From an uncultured Bacillota bacterium (lineage in GTDB: Bacteria; Bacillota; Clostridia; Peptostreptococcales; Anaerovoracaceae), in contig CAMOZS010000073.1 in the NCBI GenBank assembly GCA_946631075.1, positions 1 through 7,839 of the forward strand: DNA of 7,839 bases. The letters are read 5' to 3'. A program made the position numbers and the translations under genes. Position 1 is the stretch's first letter. Each line of letters opens with the position of its first letter. The notes beneath the pieces are model-generated. The model was not told where the DNA came from. It worked only from the letters and a program-made list of their open reading frames with translations, and ran no database searches. Shown here one piece after another: positions 5,370 through 7,839 of the stretch.

Positions 5370-6430
5370 AACAGTGTATCCTTTGCAATAGGAGTATAAA
5401 AACGACTGCGGATCTGTTCCCAGGTCTGTTCCGCGTCCGCCAGGATCCACATCAGTTTGGCAACGGCTGTCTCCAGTGTCATGTCCCTGGCCTCAAGGAG
5501 CTGGAAGCGGTCAGCGATCCTGCGCCCGACCTCATAAGTCTCCAGATGACTTCCTTCGTAAGTGACCTGGGTGGTCATGGCCAGGACTTTTTCCTCCGGG
5601 GAGTACTTGTTCAGTTCTTCGGACAGAGTCTGCTCCAGACTTTGCGGGATCCCTCCTGCCCCGAAGCTCTCAATCACGACAGCATCGTAAAGACGAAAGA
5701 TCTCAGGAAGGAGTCTGGGGTCCATCCCCGGAGTCAGCTTTAGAAGAAAAACATTCGGATTGAGCCGGGTGCTGAAGCGAACCCCGGAATCAGGCGGATT
5801 TGCCGAGCGGTCCGGCTCCTGCGCCTGATCCTGCCGCCGCGCCGGGTCCGGATTGCAGAAATCCTCATCTGTCAGATACCGGATGATCCGGCCATTGTTG
5901 ATCTCCGCGATCTCCGGCAGATTGATGCTGGCGAATGCCGCGTAGCTCATGGACCGGACTTTGCGGGCCCGTGTCCCGGCGATGACCTTGCCTGCGAAGA
6001 CGATCTGCACTCCCCGGGAGCGGGGATCTGCCGCATAGAGAATACTGTCCTGCAGATTGGATTTGGCATCGGTGATCTCAAAACCTATGGGTCTTTGGGC
6101 GCCGGTCAGGACGATGGGTTTGTCTGCGTTCTGAATCATGTAGGACAGGATCGCGGCCGAATACGCCATGGTATCGGTCCCATGGGTGATGACGAAGCCA
6201 TCGTATTCATCGTAGCTGCGCTGGACGGCCTCCGCTATAGCTACCCAGTGGTCTGCGGTCATGTCTGTGCTGTCGATATGAAAGACCGAGCAGATCTCGA
6301 TAGCGATCTCCGGTCCGATCTGGGGCAGATATGCCCGAAGCTGGTCACTTGTAATACCCGGCACCAGCCCGTCCGGTGACTGGACTGAGGCAATGGTTCC
6401 ACCTGTAGTAAGGATCAGGATTTTTCTCAC
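5366..6430 (-). CDS. ansA: L-asparaginase, type I (cytoplasmic)
   Basis: Hydrolyses L-asparagine to aspartate and ammonia. The 354-residue protein begins LILTTGGTIAS (5-15) with nucleophile threonine T12, has DST (53-55) in the substrate pocket, HGTDT (83-87) with T85 and D86, and a lysine in TRARKVRS (153-160, K157) that completes the catalytic Thr-Asp-Lys set. No signal peptide is present, which fits the cytoplasmic type I rather than the periplasmic type II enzymes. Residues 191-218 form a polar, Pro/Asp/Arg-rich segment that looks inserted and probably explains the slightly large size. Translation starts at GTG with AGGGAGG 10 nt upstream; no nearby ATG fits. It has its own promoter after the upstream terminator and overlaps the lipid kinase gene by 4 nt. 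Its product aspartate is also the substrate of PyrB at the end of the downstream operon. Confidence 0.94.
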   Translation of the reverse strand: MRKILILTTGGTIASVQSPDGLVPGITSDQLRAYLPQIGPEIAIEICSVFHIDSTDMTADHWVAIAEAVQRSYDEYDGFVITHGTDTMAYSAAILSYMIQNADKPIVLTGAQRPIGFEITDAKSNLQDSILYAADPRSRGVQIVFAGKVIAGTRARKVRSMSYAAFASINLPEIAEINNGRIIRYLTDEDFCNPDPARRQDQAQEPDRSANPPDSGVRFSTRLNPNVFLLKLTPGMDPRLLPEIFRLYDAVVIESFGAGGIPQSLEQTLSEELNKYSPEEKVLAMTTQVTYEGSHLETYEVGRRIADRFQLLEARDMTLETAVAKLMWILADAEQTWEQIRSRFYTPIAKDTLL

Positions 6431-6454
6431 TTTTCTTCGTCCTCCCTGATTTTG

Positions 6455-6483
6455 ATTCTACAGGACAGACATCCGATTTGCAA
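6455..6483 (-). promoter_or_regulatory. Probable promoter of the ansA-lipid kinase unit
   Basis: TTGCAA (6483-6478, four of six -35 bases) and TAGAAT (6460-6455, five of six -10 bases) are spaced by 17 bp. Transcription would begin near 6448, just before the AGGGAGG ribosome binding site at 6447-6441, giving a very short leader. It follows the upstream terminator, as expected for a new unit. Confidence 0.55.
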
Positions 6484-6507
6484 ATGGTTTGGCGCAGGTG
6501 TGAATTC

Positions 6508-6531
6508 TTCTTAGATTTGTTCTTAGATTTT
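6508..6531 (-). repeat. Tandem 12-nt repeat upstream of the ansA promoter
   Basis: Two adjacent 12-nt units, AAAATCTAAGAA (6531-6520) and CAAATCTAAGAA (6519-6508) on the minus strand, differ only at the first base. They lie about 25-48 bp upstream of the -35 box, roughly one helical turn each, a good place for an activator site or an A+T-rich UP-like element. Confidence 0.5.
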
Positions 6532-6564
6532 CCGGCGGCAGGGTGCGAGGCAAAAGAGGCTATG

Positions 6565-6593
6565 AAAAAAGCTGCCGCAATCCTTGCAGCAGC
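6565..6593 (-). terminator. Intrinsic terminator after the glmL-like gene
   Basis: On the minus strand GCTGCTGCAA (6593-6584) pairs with TTGCGGCAGC (6580-6571) around a 3-nt loop, giving a 10-bp stem with one G-U pair, followed directly by six Ts (6570-6565). It ends the transcription unit entering from the right about 85 nt after the stop codon and insulates ansA. Confidence 0.9.
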
Positions 6594-6627
6594 CGATTTG
6601 TATTTTGATGATGCGATACCCACCGAC

Positions 6628-6676
6628 GATCCGGGGATTCTCCACCGGTCTCACAGATCCGGGAATTCTCCACTGG
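6628..6676 (-). repeat. Pair of imperfect 21-nt direct repeats in the glmL 3' untranslated region
   Basis: Two 21-nt units (6628-6648 and 6656-6676) match at 19 positions with a 28-nt period. On the minus strand both share GGAGAATYCCCGGATC. They lie between the stop codon and the terminator, so they would be part of the 3' end of the message. No function is recognised. Confidence 0.6.
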
Positions 6677-6678
6677 CC

Positions 6679-7839
6679 TTACACGCTCCGGAAGGGACAG
6701 TGGACGTGGGCGCAGATGTGGCATTCCCGGTTGCAGTTCGGCCGGCCGTCTTCGGCCAGCTCGCCTACGCCGCAGGCGCGAACGATCTTGCGGTCGTTCA
6801 GAGCCGCCTCCTCCATGATCCTCTCGCCTTCAGCCTTTGCTTTGGCTGCCCGGGCCGCTTCGGCCTCTTCTTCGGTGATCAGGCCGTAGTCCAGCTTGTA
6901 CTCGGTCATATCGTAGCCCTGTTCCTCACATTCCAGGATATGCTTGATCATCTCTTCGCGGCTTGCGTCTTTCTCGGCAAGCTCCGCAGCTACACCGGCC
7001 AGGGCCGCGGGAACCTCTCCGCCGCCTGCTCCAGCTTTTGCGCTGGACGCCGATTTGATGCCCAGGGCATCCTCCTCCGGCCGCATGTCGTCGAAGTTCA
7101 CGCCCAGGCTCTTCTCCAGAAGCCGGATGGCCCCTTCCCTGTGGGCCTTGGATAAAACGCCCAGGGAGGCCATGATGTAGTCGTTGTCCACCAGGACTTC
7201 GGCGTGGGAGGTCGGGAAGAGACGGGTCCCGGTCTCATCGTACTCGCAGATCCGGCCCATGATCTCCTCCCTGTGGGGGAGCCTGGTCATGGCGCCGCCG
7301 GTACCGACGATGTACTGGACCGGAGTCAGGTCCTTGCCCTCGGCGACGGAAGACCTGCCGGATGGACCGTAGATGTAACGGATCTGACCGGCGTGGCGCT
7401 CGACTGCCTTCATGCAGGCTTCCTCCGCCAGGATCTCGACCAGTTTGAATTCATCCTCTGTCTTCGGAATGGCCACATAAGTCTCCAGAGTCTTGTCCGG
7501 ATCGATCCCGGCCTTCTCGCAGAGCTGGGCGAACCTCTCATCTCCGATGGACTCGATGACCTTGTAGCGGTTGACGTAGAGGCCAAGGTCGCCCTCGACG
7601 GTCCGCTTGGCCTTGGGCTCCGGGGAGATCATGATCCGGGCTACCTGATCGGATTCGTTGCAGACCGAATGGACGTCCGTGGTCGCCCCGCCGATATCCA
7701 GCACCATCAGGGGTCCGATGCAGTCGTAGAGGAGCTTGGTGCACTCCATGACCGCGCCGGGGGTCGGGATAATGGGGCCGCTTACCATGTCGCGGACATG
7801 CTCCATACCGGGAGCATTGGTGATGTGGTCCTCAAAAGC
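6679..7839 (-). CDS. glmL: GlmL/MutL-family accessory protein of a B12-dependent mutase, N-terminus missing
   Basis: The frame is open to the window edge, so only the last 386 residues are seen. Family members are ASKHA-fold ATPase-like proteins encoded beside glutamate mutase (GlmS/GlmE) or D-ornithine 4,5-aminomutase and thought to reactivate the cobalamin enzyme. Evidence (residues counted from the first visible codon): PIIPTPGAVM (22-31), the phosphate-binding motif DIGGATTDVHSV (48-59), GDLGLYVNR (83-91), and the nucleotide motif YIVGTGGAMTRLP (176-188), ending the usual fold near SLGVLSK (225-231) and LLEKSLGVN (240-248). About 138 residues then follow that ordinary GlmL proteins lack: an Ala/Gly/Ser-rich linker (260-277), a charged, probably helical stretch (283-350) and a tail with C356, C369, C373, C376, C381 and H374, H378, H380. 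Whether its partner is glutamate mutase or ornithine aminomutase cannot be told here. It is followed by a terminator. Confidence 0.88.
   Translation of the reverse strand, partial: AFEDHITNAPGMEHVRDMVSGPIIPTPGAVMECTKLLYDCIGPLMVLDIGGATTDVHSVCNESDQVARIMISPEPKAKRTVEGDLGLYVNRYKVIESIGDERFAQLCEKAGIDPDKTLETYVAIPKTEDEFKLVEILAEEACMKAVERHAGQIRYIYGPSGRSSVAEGKDLTPVQYIVGTGGAMTRLPHREEIMGRICEYDETGTRLFPTSHAEVLVDNDYIMASLGVLSKAHREGAIRLLEKSLGVNFDDMRPEEDALGIKSASSAKAGAGGGEVPAALAGVAAELAEKDASREEMIKHILECEEQGYDMTEYKLDYGLITEEEAEAARAAKAKAEGERIMEEAALNDRKIVRACGVGELAEDGRPNCNRECHICAHVHCPFRSV

Noticed and set aside
6345..6623. Minus-strand frame of 92 codons overlapping the ansA start
   Set aside because: It begins before the intrinsic terminator, crosses the ansA promoter and continues out of frame into ansA; not a gene.
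6478..7155. Plus-strand open frame of 225 codons
   Set aside because: It crosses the terminator and repeats and runs antisense to the glmL-like gene, with no motif or ribosome binding site.
1..7839. tRNA, rRNA, CRISPR array, insertion sequence or phage features
   Set aside because: Looked for; no repeat-spacer pattern, transposase, terminal inverted repeats or RNA gene was seen.

Overview
The window is a compact, G+C-rich stretch of bacterial DNA in which every supported gene lies on the minus strand, so transcription runs from high to low coordinates. Several things point to an anaerobic, amino-acid-using Firmicute of the Clostridia: strong GGAGG-type ribosome binding sites, tight start/stop overlaps, an NAD-linked class 1B dihydroorotate dehydrogenase (PyrD plus PyrK), and a GlmL-type accessory protein of B12-dependent mutases. 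The genus cannot be told from sequence inspection.

Layout in the direction of transcription. (1) 7839-6679 is the 3' part of a GlmL/MutL-family gene, which in relatives serves glutamate mutase or D-ornithine aminomutase. It carries a long, unusual C-terminal extension ending in a Cys/His cluster, followed by a short repeat pair and a clear intrinsic terminator at 6593-6565. (2) A promoter at 6483-6455 precedes ansA (type I L-asparaginase) and a YegS/BmrU-type lipid kinase gene; the two overlap by 4 nt. (3) A near-consensus promoter at 4392-4364, whose -35 box overlaps the lipid kinase stop codon, drives the pyrimidine operon pyrC-pyrK-pyrD-pyrF-pyrE. A TTG-started gene whose first codons resemble pyrB is cut by the left edge. 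No terminator separates the lipid kinase gene from pyrC, so read-through from ansA is possible.

How the genes work together. PyrB would make carbamoyl-aspartate, PyrC closes it to dihydroorotate, PyrDK oxidises that to orotate, PyrE adds the ribose phosphate and PyrF decarboxylates OMP to UMP. Asparaginase upstream yields aspartate, a substrate of PyrB, so a link is plausible but not proven.

The most interesting signal is inside the start of pyrC. About 90 nt after the start codon the message has a small hairpin, then a U-rich stretch, then a long hairpin followed by a U-tract, all within translated sequence. This matches the architecture of the enterobacterial pyrBI UTP-sensing attenuator, but is embedded in the N-terminal coding region of an enzyme instead of a separate leader peptide. 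No PyrR-type leader is visible. Other points of interest are an in-frame 18-nt tandem duplication across the pyrD stop codon and a 12-nt tandem repeat upstream of the ansA promoter. No stretch over 300 bases lacks a gene.
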